Positions 34,811 through 43,046 of a DNA stretch of 64,000 bases are shown piece after piece (the stretch's first letter is position 1; each line of letters starts with the position of its first letter). The stretch lies in contig NZ_JACHXU010000010.1 in assembly GCF_014192335.1 (NCBI RefSeq), positions 1-64,000 of the forward strand. The letters are read 5' to 3'. The stretch is from Aporhodopirellula rubra (GTDB lineage Bacteria; Planctomycetota; Planctomycetia; Pirellulales; Pirellulaceae). The notes under the pieces are model-generated. The model saw nothing but the letters and a program-made list of their open reading frames with translations, did not search any database and was not told the DNA's origin. A program made the position numbers and the translations under genes.

Positions 34811-36838
34811 ATGAATAGCGACGAAGTGACGCGTGATGAAGAAAGCATCGGAAATAGTAACCGTGTCGAAGGCCTCGATGATTGCCGAGCGAACCGTTGG
34901 GTGACGTTGAGGTGGGCGGCAATCCTTGTCGCGATCACTCTGTTGGCCTACGTGCCCGCGATCCAAGGCGGATTCATTTGGGACGATGACGACTACGTCA
35001 CTGAGAATGACACATTGAATTCAATCAAGGGTCTCAGGGATATCTGGTTGGACCCTTCGGCGACGGTGCAGTACTACCCTCTGGTGCATTCTTCCTTTTG
35101 GATTGAAAACCATTTGTGGGGTTTGCAGCCGATGGGGTATCACATCGTGAACGTGCTGCTACATTCGATCAATGCGTTACTGCTATGGCGAATGCTGAGG
35201 CTGTTGGCTGTGCCGTGTCCATGGTTGATCGCAATGATCTTTGCCGTTCATCCCGTGCACGTTGAATCGGTCGCTTGGATCACGGAACGAAAGAACGTGC
35301 TTTCCGGGATGTTCTATTTGTCCTCGGCGCTGTGTTTATGGAAGTGCTGGGACGATGAAAGCGTGTCTGCGACCGAGACGAAACGTCGATACCTCTGGTA
35401 CGGTGCTGCACTGTTGCTCTTTGTCGGTGCGTTGTTGAGCAAGACTGTTGCGGCGACGTTTCCCGCGGCATTCTTGGTGATCGTTTGGTGGAAAAGCGGA
35501 CGGCTGACGATCGGAGACTTTATTAAGATGGCTCCGTTCTTCTTTCTCGGTATCACGCTCGGATTGTTAACGGTTTGGTTAGAGAAGCACCAAGTTGGTG
35601 CGAAGGGGATCGATTGGGAGTTGTCGTTCCTGGACCGCATCTTGATCGCTGGACGAGCACTCTGGTTCTACGCGGGAAAACTTGTTTGGCCGGTGCCGCT
35701 GGTCTTCACCTATCACCGCTGGGACATCGACACGGCGCAGATTTGGCAGTTTGTGTTTCCCGTTACCGCGATCGCGTTTGCCATCGGGCTTGCGATAAAG
35801 ATCCCGCGGATCGGTCGAGGCCCCCTGGCGGCGGTCTTGTTCTTTGCGGGGACGTTGTTTCCCGCGTTGGGTTTCTTTGACGTTTATCCGATGCGATTTT
35901 CGTTTGTCGCGGACCACTTCCAGTATCTCGCCAGTATCGGAGTGATTGTGTTGGTTGTTGTCGCCGCGAAGACGCTCCTGGATCGCATGCTCGATGATGG
36001 TGCTCTCGTTGGCAAAATGATTGCCGGCGTGGTGATCGTGATGCTGGCCGCCATCACCTGGCAACAGGGGAAAATCTATGAAGGACTGGAAGTGCTTTGG
36101 CGAGACACGATCGCAAAGAATCCCACTTCATTCATGGCTCACAACAATTTGGGGGCTTTGCTGAACAAACGAGGTGACTTCGAGGAAGCCGAGGGCTATC
36201 TGTTGCAGTCGATCGAGCTCAAGCCGGGGTTTTACGAATCGGTTATCAACCTCGCCAAAGCGTACGAAGGGCAAGCGAAACTCGATGACGCGTTGATGCT
36301 GTACCGGCAAGCCACCGAATTGAACGCGGATGAATTGGAAGGATGGAACGGCATGGGGGCGATTGTCGGAATGAAGGGCGAACTAGATTTGGCCGAAGAG
36401 TACTTTTTAAAAGCACTCGAATTGGATCCCAGTCGTGCAGAGACGCACGCCAATCTGGCCACGTTGCACGCGGCACGCGGCGACTTAGCAAAAGCAGAAT
36501 CGGGCTTTACCGAGGCGATCGCGTTGGACCCCGCATCGGCGGACGTGCGCCGGAATCTCGCGGGAGTCCTGATGGCCCAGGGGAAAACAGCCGAGGCGTC
36601 GGCAGAATTGAAAATCGTTTTGGAGATGGAACCGAACAATGTCAGTGCCCTACTCAATTTGGGGCTGATCGCAGCCGGGGAAAACAAGTTTCGGACCGCG
36701 GCAGGCTACTTCGAACGAATCACTGAAATCGATCGCTCGAATGTGAAAGCGCACTACAACGCGGGCGCCATGTATGACCAACTGGGCGATCAAGCCAAAG
36801 CGAAATATCACTTCGATCGCTTCGAGCAGTTGAAGTAA
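34811..36838 (+). CDS. TMTC-like membrane protein with C-terminal TPRs
   Basis: A 675-residue protein. A GT-C-like membrane part (about residues 35-430) has about ten hydrophobic helices. It contains the DDDDYVTEN segment after the first helix, where GT-C transferases keep acidic catalytic residues, and FAVHPVHVESVAWITERKNVLS near residue 142, a hallmark of TMTC-type proteins. About seven TPR repeats follow (about 438-675). Eukaryotic TMTCs are O-mannosyltransferases for cadherins; bacterial relatives are largely uncharacterised. The layout suggests a polyprenyl-phosphate-sugar-dependent glycosyltransferase, but this is inferred. GAGAGG precedes the start. It lies between two lyase genes. Confidence 0.8.
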   Translation: MNSDEVTRDEESIGNSNRVEGLDDCRANRWVTLRWAAILVAITLLAYVPAIQGGFIWDDDDYVTENDTLNSIKGLRDIWLDPSATVQYYPLVHSSFWIENHLWGLQPMGYHIVNVLLHSINALLLWRMLRLLAVPCPWLIAMIFAVHPVHVESVAWITERKNVLSGMFYLSSALCLWKCWDDESVSATETKRRYLWYGAALLLFVGALLSKTVAATFPAAFLVIVWWKSGRLTIGDFIKMAPFFFLGITLGLLTVWLEKHQVGAKGIDWELSFLDRILIAGRALWFYAGKLVWPVPLVFTYHRWDIDTAQIWQFVFPVTAIAFAIGLAIKIPRIGRGPLAAVLFFAGTLFPALGFFDVYPMRFSFVADHFQYLASIGVIVLVVVAAKTLLDRMLDDGALVGKMIAGVVIVMLAAITWQQGKIYEGLEVLWRDTIAKNPTSFMAHNNLGALLNKRGDFEEAEGYLLQSIELKPGFYESVINLAKAYEGQAKLDDALMLYRQATELNADELEGWNGMGAIVGMKGELDLAEEYFLKALELDPSRAETHANLATLHAARGDLAKAESGFTEAIALDPASADVRRNLAGVLMAQGKTAEASAELKIVLEMEPNNVSALLNLGLIAAGENKFRTAAGYFERITEIDRSNVKAHYNAGAMYDQLGDQAKAKYHFDRFEQLK

Positions 36839-37158
36839 CGATCGAAGACGAAGTTTCTGGGGCGTCCGGACCGGTTACGTCGCTGCCCCTGACGCAGGAG
36901 GACGTGGGTGTCAGTTTCCCGCTGGGTGATGCTGGAAGCTTAGCACGATAGAGCGATTTATAGGAACTTCTCGTTCCCATGCTCTGCCTGGGAACTCCGC
37001 CCCCGAGGCTCCCGCCTTGCATTCTGTAAAGCAGGCGGGAGCCTGCGAGTCAGTGGGTTCCCAGGCAGAGCCTGGGAACCAGTCGAAGTTTCGTGCGAGC
37101 TACCTACGTGGACTCTTCGGGAGTCATGCACTAGGCGATTCCGGCTGTGAGTGGCCCG
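36839..37158. other. Convergent intergenic region with three hairpins
   Basis: 320 bases between the convergent TPR and lyase genes, holding three strong inverted repeats at 36973-36995, 37007-37043 and 37056-37080 (listed as one repeat element). No gene is present. The hairpins may end transcription from both sides, though none has a T-run. Confidence 0.7.
36973..37080. repeat. Dispersed hairpin element (GTTCCCAGGCAGAGCCTGGGAAC type)
   Basis: Three stems in a row. A GTTCCCA/TGGGAAC pair lies at 36973-36995. GGCTCCCGCCTTGC (37007-37020) pairs with GCAGGCGGGAGCC (37031-37043) with one bulge. GGTTCCCAGGC-AGA-GCCTGGGAACC is perfect at 37056-37080. The outer two are related sequences, so the element reads as a mini inverted repeat around a central hairpin. 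The same core occurs in many planctomycete and other bacterial genomes as far as I recall. Confidence 0.8.
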
Positions 37159-39330
37159 CTATCGCTCTCGGGCCCCCGTCTGCGGTTTGTCCGACTGAAG
37201 GAAGATGGTGCCATTGGCTTTGAGGGTTGTGGCTTCGCGAACCGCGACCTTTGACACTCTTCCATTTTCTTTGCGAATCCAAGCAAACGTGGCATCGGTT
37301 TCGAGGCTTTCGAAAGTCGCCGGTGCGGCTGTGGGCTGCAACACGAAGACGTCGGTGGTGTTGCCGTCTTGAACCGTTACCGCCACCTGATTGCCATTCC
37401 TGACCGACGACACCTTCGGTCCCTCTTTGCCTTCCGCTGACGGATAAAGCACCTGCAGGATCACTTGGTCGGTTCCGGTCCCCGTGGCTTTCGTGTACGG
37501 GTAAACGCCGTAGTCACCTTTGATATAGCTTAGTTCGCCTTCGGCGTTTTCGATTTTGAAGTCATCTGCCGAACCGAACGTCCACGCGTGCATTCGGGCG
37601 GCCGAACCGTAGTCGTCGTTTACATAGTTCCACACGCGGTAGCTTCCATCGCCTTCCATTGTCGCACGGCCACCGTGCAGCATCGCGGTGGCTTCGGCGG
37701 CAACGGGTGAACTGACGATGTCGGCAACTACGAAGTAAGACTCGCCAGGAAAGGCGATCGCGCGGCGCAGCGTACCGCCGTCCGGATACGGTGCCTCTTT
37801 CTCCTCGAAGTCAAAAAAACTGGTGTTGATTCGGTAGCGAGACACTGGCGTGACATTTTCGGCAACATCGACGGGTGCCTTGCCGTTCAAGGTGACAACG
37901 TTGTGGGCTTCCGCCTGGTTGTACCACTCGGTGCGGATCTTTTCGCCATAGCTCTTTCGACTGTATCCGGCGTCGCAAGCCATCATTTGATTTTCGGCGG
38001 AGATGATAAAGCTGAGGTGTTCGGCATGCTGGTGGTTGTCCGCCTCCGCCACGCCCTGGAACAGCAAGAAACGTCCCGACGGGTCGCTGGTCTTCCAAGT
38101 GTTGCGGAACATGCTTTGGCCGCCGTCGAGAAAAATCGTCGGCGAGACATCCGGCGGCGTGGATTTGATTGACGGGTCGTAGGTGAGATATTCGTCCAGT
38201 GGCAGTGTGTAGTCCCATGATGCGCCGGTGTAGTTGAAACCGGTTTTCTGGACCGCGGCATCGAAGGGCTTCATGTCGGTCGTGTTCCATGCCCACATCA
38301 TCACTTCGGCGAGTGGTGCGGAGCTGTGTAGGAAGGTGGGGCTGTTCTTGTACATTGACGCCGCCATGTGCGCCGGGAACGGACGGATGAACGAGTCTTC
38401 AATATTCGGCAGCCAGCCGTTACCGTTCCGCACGCCCACGCCCCATTCCATCAACGGCTGAAATTCGTCGAATTGATTGACGCCCGAAACATTGTGGTAG
38501 TGGATCATGAATGGCAGGAAGTTCACCCAACTGAAGACCATGTATTGAGAGCCCTCGCGGTAGATTCCATCGGCACTAAAAAAGTAGCGGGTGTTGTCGT
38601 TGCCTGCCGCCAACGCGACACCGAGCCAACTGTAGGCGTCTTTCTCGTCGCACAACGCCAGTGCTGCCGATCCGAGACCCCAGGCGGGTTTCGAGAGATG
38701 GTTATGCGGACGTGGGGTCCAGTGATAGATGTTTCTGCCCATCCAATCGGCCTGCTTGATTAGCCGCTGGCGGATCGCGTGATCCTGTTCGGCCGTCAGG
38801 TACGGCTGGACCCAATCGTAGGCGGATACGTAGTTCTGCAACCAAGAGCCCAGATAGATCTCGTCGGTTGGGCCCCCTTTGCTTTTGGGATCAAACAAAT
38901 AGATCGGTCCGTCATAGGCTCGCTGCAACGATGCGGTCGTGCGATCAATCCACTTTTGTTTCTCTGCCCCATCGTCGGTCATCCAAATCATGAAGCCACT
39001 GTATTTGGCGATCATGGACATGAAGCCGTAGTATTGATGGATCGGATTCTTTTCGTCATTTGCAGACGGAACCGGCAAGAGATCCATCGTCAGATATTCG
39101 CTTTCGACGACTTGTTTCCAAAGTCGTGAAGCCTGCTCGTCCTGATCCTTTTTGCCTCGCATTGCCGCCGCATCCTCCGCACTGAACCAGAGCGATGGGT
39201 GCGTCTCGTTCGCGGGAAGTTGGGGAACCGAATTGCAAGTGAAGCCGTTGTAGGATTCGTAGTTGGCCAGTTCAACGGCGTGTGCCGTGGCTGCCGTAAA
39301 CAGGCCAGCGATTAAGATGAGTGTCTTCAT
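37159..39330 (-). CDS. Heparinase II/III-type polysaccharide lyase, probable oligoalginate lyase
   Basis: A 723-residue secreted protein with a signal peptide (1-17). The N-terminal half is an alpha/alpha toroid (WKQVVESEYLTMDLLP, HWTPRPHNHLSKPAWGLGS). The C-terminal half is the heparinase II/III beta domain, recognised by ADNHQHAEHLSFIISAENQMMACDAGYS near residue 430 and the WYNQAEAHNVVTLNGKAP motif. The family removes unsaturated disaccharides or monomers from uronate oligomers. In an alginate setting it would act like PL15/PL17 exo-lyases, but the subfamily cannot be fixed by eye. The ATG at 39330 overlaps the stop of the SDR gene (ATGA), so the two are coupled. Confidence 0.82.
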   Translation of the reverse strand: MKTLILIAGLFTAATAHAVELANYESYNGFTCNSVPQLPANETHPSLWFSAEDAAAMRGKKDQDEQASRLWKQVVESEYLTMDLLPVPSANDEKNPIHQYYGFMSMIAKYSGFMIWMTDDGAEKQKWIDRTTASLQRAYDGPIYLFDPKSKGGPTDEIYLGSWLQNYVSAYDWVQPYLTAEQDHAIRQRLIKQADWMGRNIYHWTPRPHNHLSKPAWGLGSAALALCDEKDAYSWLGVALAAGNDNTRYFFSADGIYREGSQYMVFSWVNFLPFMIHYHNVSGVNQFDEFQPLMEWGVGVRNGNGWLPNIEDSFIRPFPAHMAASMYKNSPTFLHSSAPLAEVMMWAWNTTDMKPFDAAVQKTGFNYTGASWDYTLPLDEYLTYDPSIKSTPPDVSPTIFLDGGQSMFRNTWKTSDPSGRFLLFQGVAEADNHQHAEHLSFIISAENQMMACDAGYSRKSYGEKIRTEWYNQAEAHNVVTLNGKAPVDVAENVTPVSRYRINTSFFDFEEKEAPYPDGGTLRRAIAFPGESYFVVADIVSSPVAAEATAMLHGGRATMEGDGSYRVWNYVNDDYGSAARMHAWTFGSADDFKIENAEGELSYIKGDYGVYPYTKATGTGTDQVILQVLYPSAEGKEGPKVSSVRNGNQVAVTVQDGNTTDVFVLQPTAAPATFESLETDATFAWIRKENGRVSKVAVREATTLKANGTIFLQSDKPQTGARER

Positions 39331-40082
39331 GCGCAATAAACTCCACCGTTAATGTCAAGTGTCGCTCCGGTTACGAAACCGTCAAACTGCTCGGCCAGAA
39401 AGACCGCTGCATGAGCAACATCGTTGGGATTGCCCGCTCGTCCGATCGGAATCTGAGCGATGGTGGCATCGGCTGATTCCTTCGTCGTGTGGGTGTTATG
39501 AAAGCTTGTTTCCAAAATGAGACCCGGCGCCAGTGCGTTGACACGGATACCGTCGGGGCCGAGTTCGTTGGACAAGGCACGCGTCATCGTCAGTACCGCG
39601 CCTTTGGCGGTAGAGTAGACCAGCGATCCGGCATGACCGCCTTTGCGGCCCGCCAGCGACGCGAGATTGACAATACTTGCGCTGTTGGCTTCACGCAGCG
39701 CTGGTGCGGCAAACTTGGTCACGTTGATCATCGAGGTGACGTTGACGTCGATGACCGACTGCCAAAAATCCATGTCGACCTCATCGAGGCCGCGCCGCCC
39801 GATTAGCGATCCGGCGTTGTTGATGAGAATCTCGAGTCCTCCCAACGCTTCGACCGCGTTCTCGACCATCTGTTTCGCCTGTGCCGGATCCGTTAGATCG
39901 GCTTGGATTGCTTCGACCCGGTCACCGTATTCGGCTTTGAGTTCATTGGCTGCGTCGGCTGATGAAAAATAATGGACGACGACCTTGCAGCCTGCGTCTA
40001 AGAGTGCACGACTGATCGCCAATCCGATTCCCTGGACGCCGGCGGTGACCAACGCACGTTTTCCGTTCAGTTTTTCGTTAAT
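39327..40082 (-). CDS. Short-chain dehydrogenase/reductase, possible uronate reductase
   Basis: A classical SDR of about 250 residues. It has the coenzyme motif TAGVQGIG, NNAG (near residue 88), the active-site Ser and YSTAKGA, and the C-terminal VTGATLDINGG. Start problem: TTG at 40052 would delete half of the first beta strand. In-frame codons upstream encode the expected INEKLNGKRAL and begin with ATT (40082) or CTG (40070), with no ATG or GTG before the TAG further up. I give the ATT start. It overlaps the symporter stop and couples to the lyase downstream. Reduction of 4-deoxy-5-erythro-hexoseulose uronate to 2-keto-3-deoxygluconate is a reasonable role in this locus, but is not shown. 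Confidence 0.75.
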   Translation of the reverse strand: MNEKLNGKRALVTAGVQGIGLAISRALLDAGCKVVVHYFSSADAANELKAEYGDRVEAIQADLTDPAQAKQMVENAVEALGGLEILINNAGSLIGRRGLDEVDMDFWQSVIDVNVTSMINVTKFAAPALREANSASIVNLASLAGRKGGHAGSLVYSTAKGAVLTMTRALSNELGPDGIRVNALAPGLILETSFHNTHTTKESADATIAQIPIGRAGNPNDVAHAAVFLAEQFDGFVTGATLDINGGVYCA

Positions 40083-41830
40083 GGTTTGGTTCCTTTTCTA
40101 GATGCTCGGTGAAGTAAGAAGCCCACGCCGCCGATCAGGCCACCGCAGAACAGGAAGGCAATGCGCCCGCTCGGTAGATTGGGGACGAACGCCATCAGGC
40201 TGACAAAGCCTCCGTAGATATAGCAAAGAACGCTCAAGGTCTTTGACTGCACGTGGTCTTTGGCTTCACCGACTTCTTTTGCAAAGTCAATCGGAGTCCG
40301 CATCGCGGTGAAGAAGTTGTCCACTCGTTCGCGGTGTTCCGGACTGGACATGTTGTTGAACAGCGATGTGAACAAGAACCAGACGGAGCAAACTACCACG
40401 TTGGCGAGTATGCCGAAGAAGTAAAAGTAATCATTTAACTCGCGGGGACTCAGTTCACCGTCGAACCCGAACGCTTCGCCGAACCACACGGGGTCGATCA
40501 AGTACTTGATTACGAGCGATACGGTCAGTCCGATGAGGACCGTGCTCCAACCAGACCAGGATGGCGTGTTCTTGACAATCATGCCCCACAACAACGGCAT
40601 CACGTACGGTATGGCAATCAATCCGCTGAACAACAGCATCACATTGAAGAGATCCAAATCCTTTAATTGGCTGATGAAAATCGCAATCAGGATGATCAAC
40701 ACACCGAACACGGTGGATGCTACGCGTCCGGCTAAAAGAAGATGCGTTGGTGAAGTGTTGGGACGCACCCGCTGATAGAAACTTCGAACGAAGATGCCTG
40801 CATTGCGATTGAGCCCACTGTCCATTGATGAAATGGTCGCCGCGAATAAGCCGCAAACGAGTAGGCCCATCATTCCCACCGGCAGCACTTTCATTGCTGC
40901 AAAGATGTAGGAGGCTTCGGCAGGGTTTTTGAGCATCGGGAATTCAACCGATAGATCGGGGCTCAGCACACGGGCGGCCATCGGCGGGATGAACCAGATG
41001 ATCGGGCCGACCAGCATCAATCCGGACGCAAGTAGTGCCGCCTTGCGAGATTGGTGTTCATCCTTGACGCCCAGGTAGCGATAGGAGTCCTGCATGTTGT
41101 TGATGATCACAAACTGTTTCACGAACGTTGCAATAATCCAAAACCAAATGATCTGCGGACGGGCTACTTCAGTCCAGTTGAAGTGATGGGTTGGCACCTT
41201 TTCGATCAGGCCAGAAAAGCCGCCAATGTCGGCGTGGCCCAGAACCATGAACGCCGTCACGATGGACACTGCCATCAAGATCAACAACTGCACGAAGTCA
41301 CCGGCGCAGATGGCCCATGAACCACCAGCCACCGACAACACAATGACCACGATCCCGACGACCCAGATTGTTTGCGTCATATCAAACCCGAACACTGCCG
41401 TCGAAAACACGGCCAGTCCGTTCAACCAGATGGCGGCGTAGACCAGACTCATTGGAATTTGAAGCCAAGTAAAGACCTGTTCGTTGACTGCACCAAATCG
41501 TTCGCGAACGGCTTCGATCGGCGACACGATTCGCATGCGGCGGAAACGCGGGGCAAACCAGACGTAGTTGCAGAAAAATCCGACCGCGTTGGCGAAGAAA
41601 ATCAACGCGACGAGTGTGCCGTCTTGATAGGCCTTGCTCGCGGCCCCGGTAAAGGTCCACGCGCTGAACTGTGTCATGAATGCCGATGCCCCGACCATCC
41701 ACCACAACATTTGCCCGCCACCGCGGAAAAAGTCGCTGTCGTTTTTGCTGTATCGCTTGAAGATCGGTCCAAGCGAAAGCATGAACAGGAAAAAGAAAGC
41801 GATCACGACGTAGTCGTAAATGGTGAGCAT
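40067..41830 (-). CDS. Sodium:solute symporter (SSS family)
   Basis: A 587-residue integral membrane protein with about thirteen helices, opening YDYVVIAFFFLFMLSLGP. The SSS hallmarks are present: FFRGGGQMLWWMVGASAFMTQFSAWTF near residue 40, the WFAPRFRRMRIVSPIEAVRERFG loop, and GLFAATISSMDSGLNRNAGIF near residue 345, which contributes the sodium-binding region. The ATG at 41830 follows an AGGAAA sequence. Placed between a ManA-type gene and an SDR-lyase pair, it probably imports uronate mono- or oligosaccharides such as the products of alginate lyases. The specificity cannot be read directly. Confidence 0.88.
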   Translation of the reverse strand: MLTIYDYVVIAFFFLFMLSLGPIFKRYSKNDSDFFRGGGQMLWWMVGASAFMTQFSAWTFTGAASKAYQDGTLVALIFFANAVGFFCNYVWFAPRFRRMRIVSPIEAVRERFGAVNEQVFTWLQIPMSLVYAAIWLNGLAVFSTAVFGFDMTQTIWVVGIVVIVLSVAGGSWAICAGDFVQLLILMAVSIVTAFMVLGHADIGGFSGLIEKVPTHHFNWTEVARPQIIWFWIIATFVKQFVIINNMQDSYRYLGVKDEHQSRKAALLASGLMLVGPIIWFIPPMAARVLSPDLSVEFPMLKNPAEASYIFAAMKVLPVGMMGLLVCGLFAATISSMDSGLNRNAGIFVRSFYQRVRPNTSPTHLLLAGRVASTVFGVLIILIAIFISQLKDLDLFNVMLLFSGLIAIPYVMPLLWGMIVKNTPSWSGWSTVLIGLTVSLVIKYLIDPVWFGEAFGFDGELSPRELNDYFYFFGILANVVVCSVWFLFTSLFNNMSSPEHRERVDNFFTAMRTPIDFAKEVGEAKDHVQSKTLSVLCYIYGGFVSLMAFVPNLPSGRIAFLFCGGLIGGVGFLLHRASRKGTKPLTKN

Positions 41831-41900
41831 GAGTGTTTCCTGTTGTGATGATCTCACCAGCGGAACGTAGCGAAGGGCATCTGGACTTTCGTCGAGCGGG

Positions 41901-43046
41901 TCAGTCGGTGCTCTCGACGTGGGCCTCGGCGTCGGAGTTAGTCGAGACTCTTCTCACAGGCGGTTGGGCCAGCAAAAACGACCATTCACCTTCGCGGGAT
42001 GACTCTGACGAAACGTGCGGCGTGGAAGCTGCTGTCCAATTCCAATTGTTGGCCGCACCGGGTAGCAACCAGGTTTCACCGGCAGCAATCGATACTCCGT
42101 CCAGCTCTCCCGAGCCGGCCAGCATGATCAAGACCATCGGTTCACCGCCGGCAAAATTGGCAGCGCCGCAGCCCGATAGACGCCGCAGACGGAAAAACTC
42201 TTGATGCTTCGAATCGATGATCCGCTCTTCCGTGAACGCATCGGTTTTCCTCACCACATGCGGAGCCTGAATCATCGTGTTAGCGACCGACTCGAGCGAA
42301 TGCTCGCGGTAGTCAAAGACAGGCAGCACGTCGTCCAGTTCCAGTCCCATGAACCGTGCGTTGTGTTCGAGGACGTGTCCCCCTGCGCTGAACTCGCAAC
42401 GCACGACCCAATCGGTCGGCTCCTGCAGTTCGATCATGAAGATGCCGTCGCCGATCGCGTGCGGCGTCCCCGAGGGCACCATCAGACAGTCGCCCGGTTT
42501 GACAGGAAACTTTTCAAAACAGGCACGCATGCCGTTGAGGTCTTGCTCACGCACCATGTTCGCCCACTCTTGCTGAGTCGGCGGATGTTGGAAGCCGAGG
42601 TAGACATAGGCATCGTCGCCACGGGTCGAGAGAATGTACCAACACTCGGTCTTGCCCGCGTTGCCTCCGAAACGTTGCTTTACAAACTCGCGATTCGGGT
42701 GTGCTTGCAGATGCAGGCGGACGCCCGCGTCGAGCAGTTTGATTAAGACACCGATCTGCCCGGATTCCTCCACGGGAGGCGTTTGTTTTCCCCAGAACCA
42801 TTCCGGCTGCGATGCGATCAGGTCGTTCAGTGCCATATCGCGGCCGTCGACGGTCACATGTGAAACGCCTTCGTCTGCACGTTGTAGGTTGTCGCCGTTA
42901 CGTGCCCGTGAGGTTGAGGCGAGCCAATCCTCAGGGAAATGGTCATCGTCGCCGGACTCTTCTTTACGAAAGGCACGCAGTTGCGAACCTCCCAAATAGC
43001 TTCGCCATGCGTAGTTCGGTTTCAGTTGGATCGGTGAACTATTCAA
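41901..43046 (-). CDS. Class I mannose-6-phosphate isomerase-like protein
   Basis: A 381-residue cupin of the ManA type. Zinc ligands are visible: Gln and His in LHLQAHPNREF near residue 110, Glu in GKTECWYI near 130 and His in PSGTPHAIGDG near 200. Known members interconvert mannose-6-phosphate and fructose-6-phosphate. The start is TTG, 8 bases inside the DUF2264 gene end, so translation is coupled. A uronate or mannose side branch is plausible, since the neighbours act on mannuronate-containing polymers, but the real substrate could differ from mannose-6-phosphate. Confidence 0.85.
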   Translation of the reverse strand: MNSSPIQLKPNYAWRSYLGGSQLRAFRKEESGDDDHFPEDWLASTSRARNGDNLQRADEGVSHVTVDGRDMALNDLIASQPEWFWGKQTPPVEESGQIGVLIKLLDAGVRLHLQAHPNREFVKQRFGGNAGKTECWYILSTRGDDAYVYLGFQHPPTQQEWANMVREQDLNGMRACFEKFPVKPGDCLMVPSGTPHAIGDGIFMIELQEPTDWVVRCEFSAGGHVLEHNARFMGLELDDVLPVFDYREHSLESVANTMIQAPHVVRKTDAFTEERIIDSKHQEFFRLRRLSGCGAANFAGGEPMVLIMLAGSGELDGVSIAAGETWLLPGAANNWNWTAASTPHVSSESSREGEWSFLLAQPPVRRVSTNSDAEAHVESTD

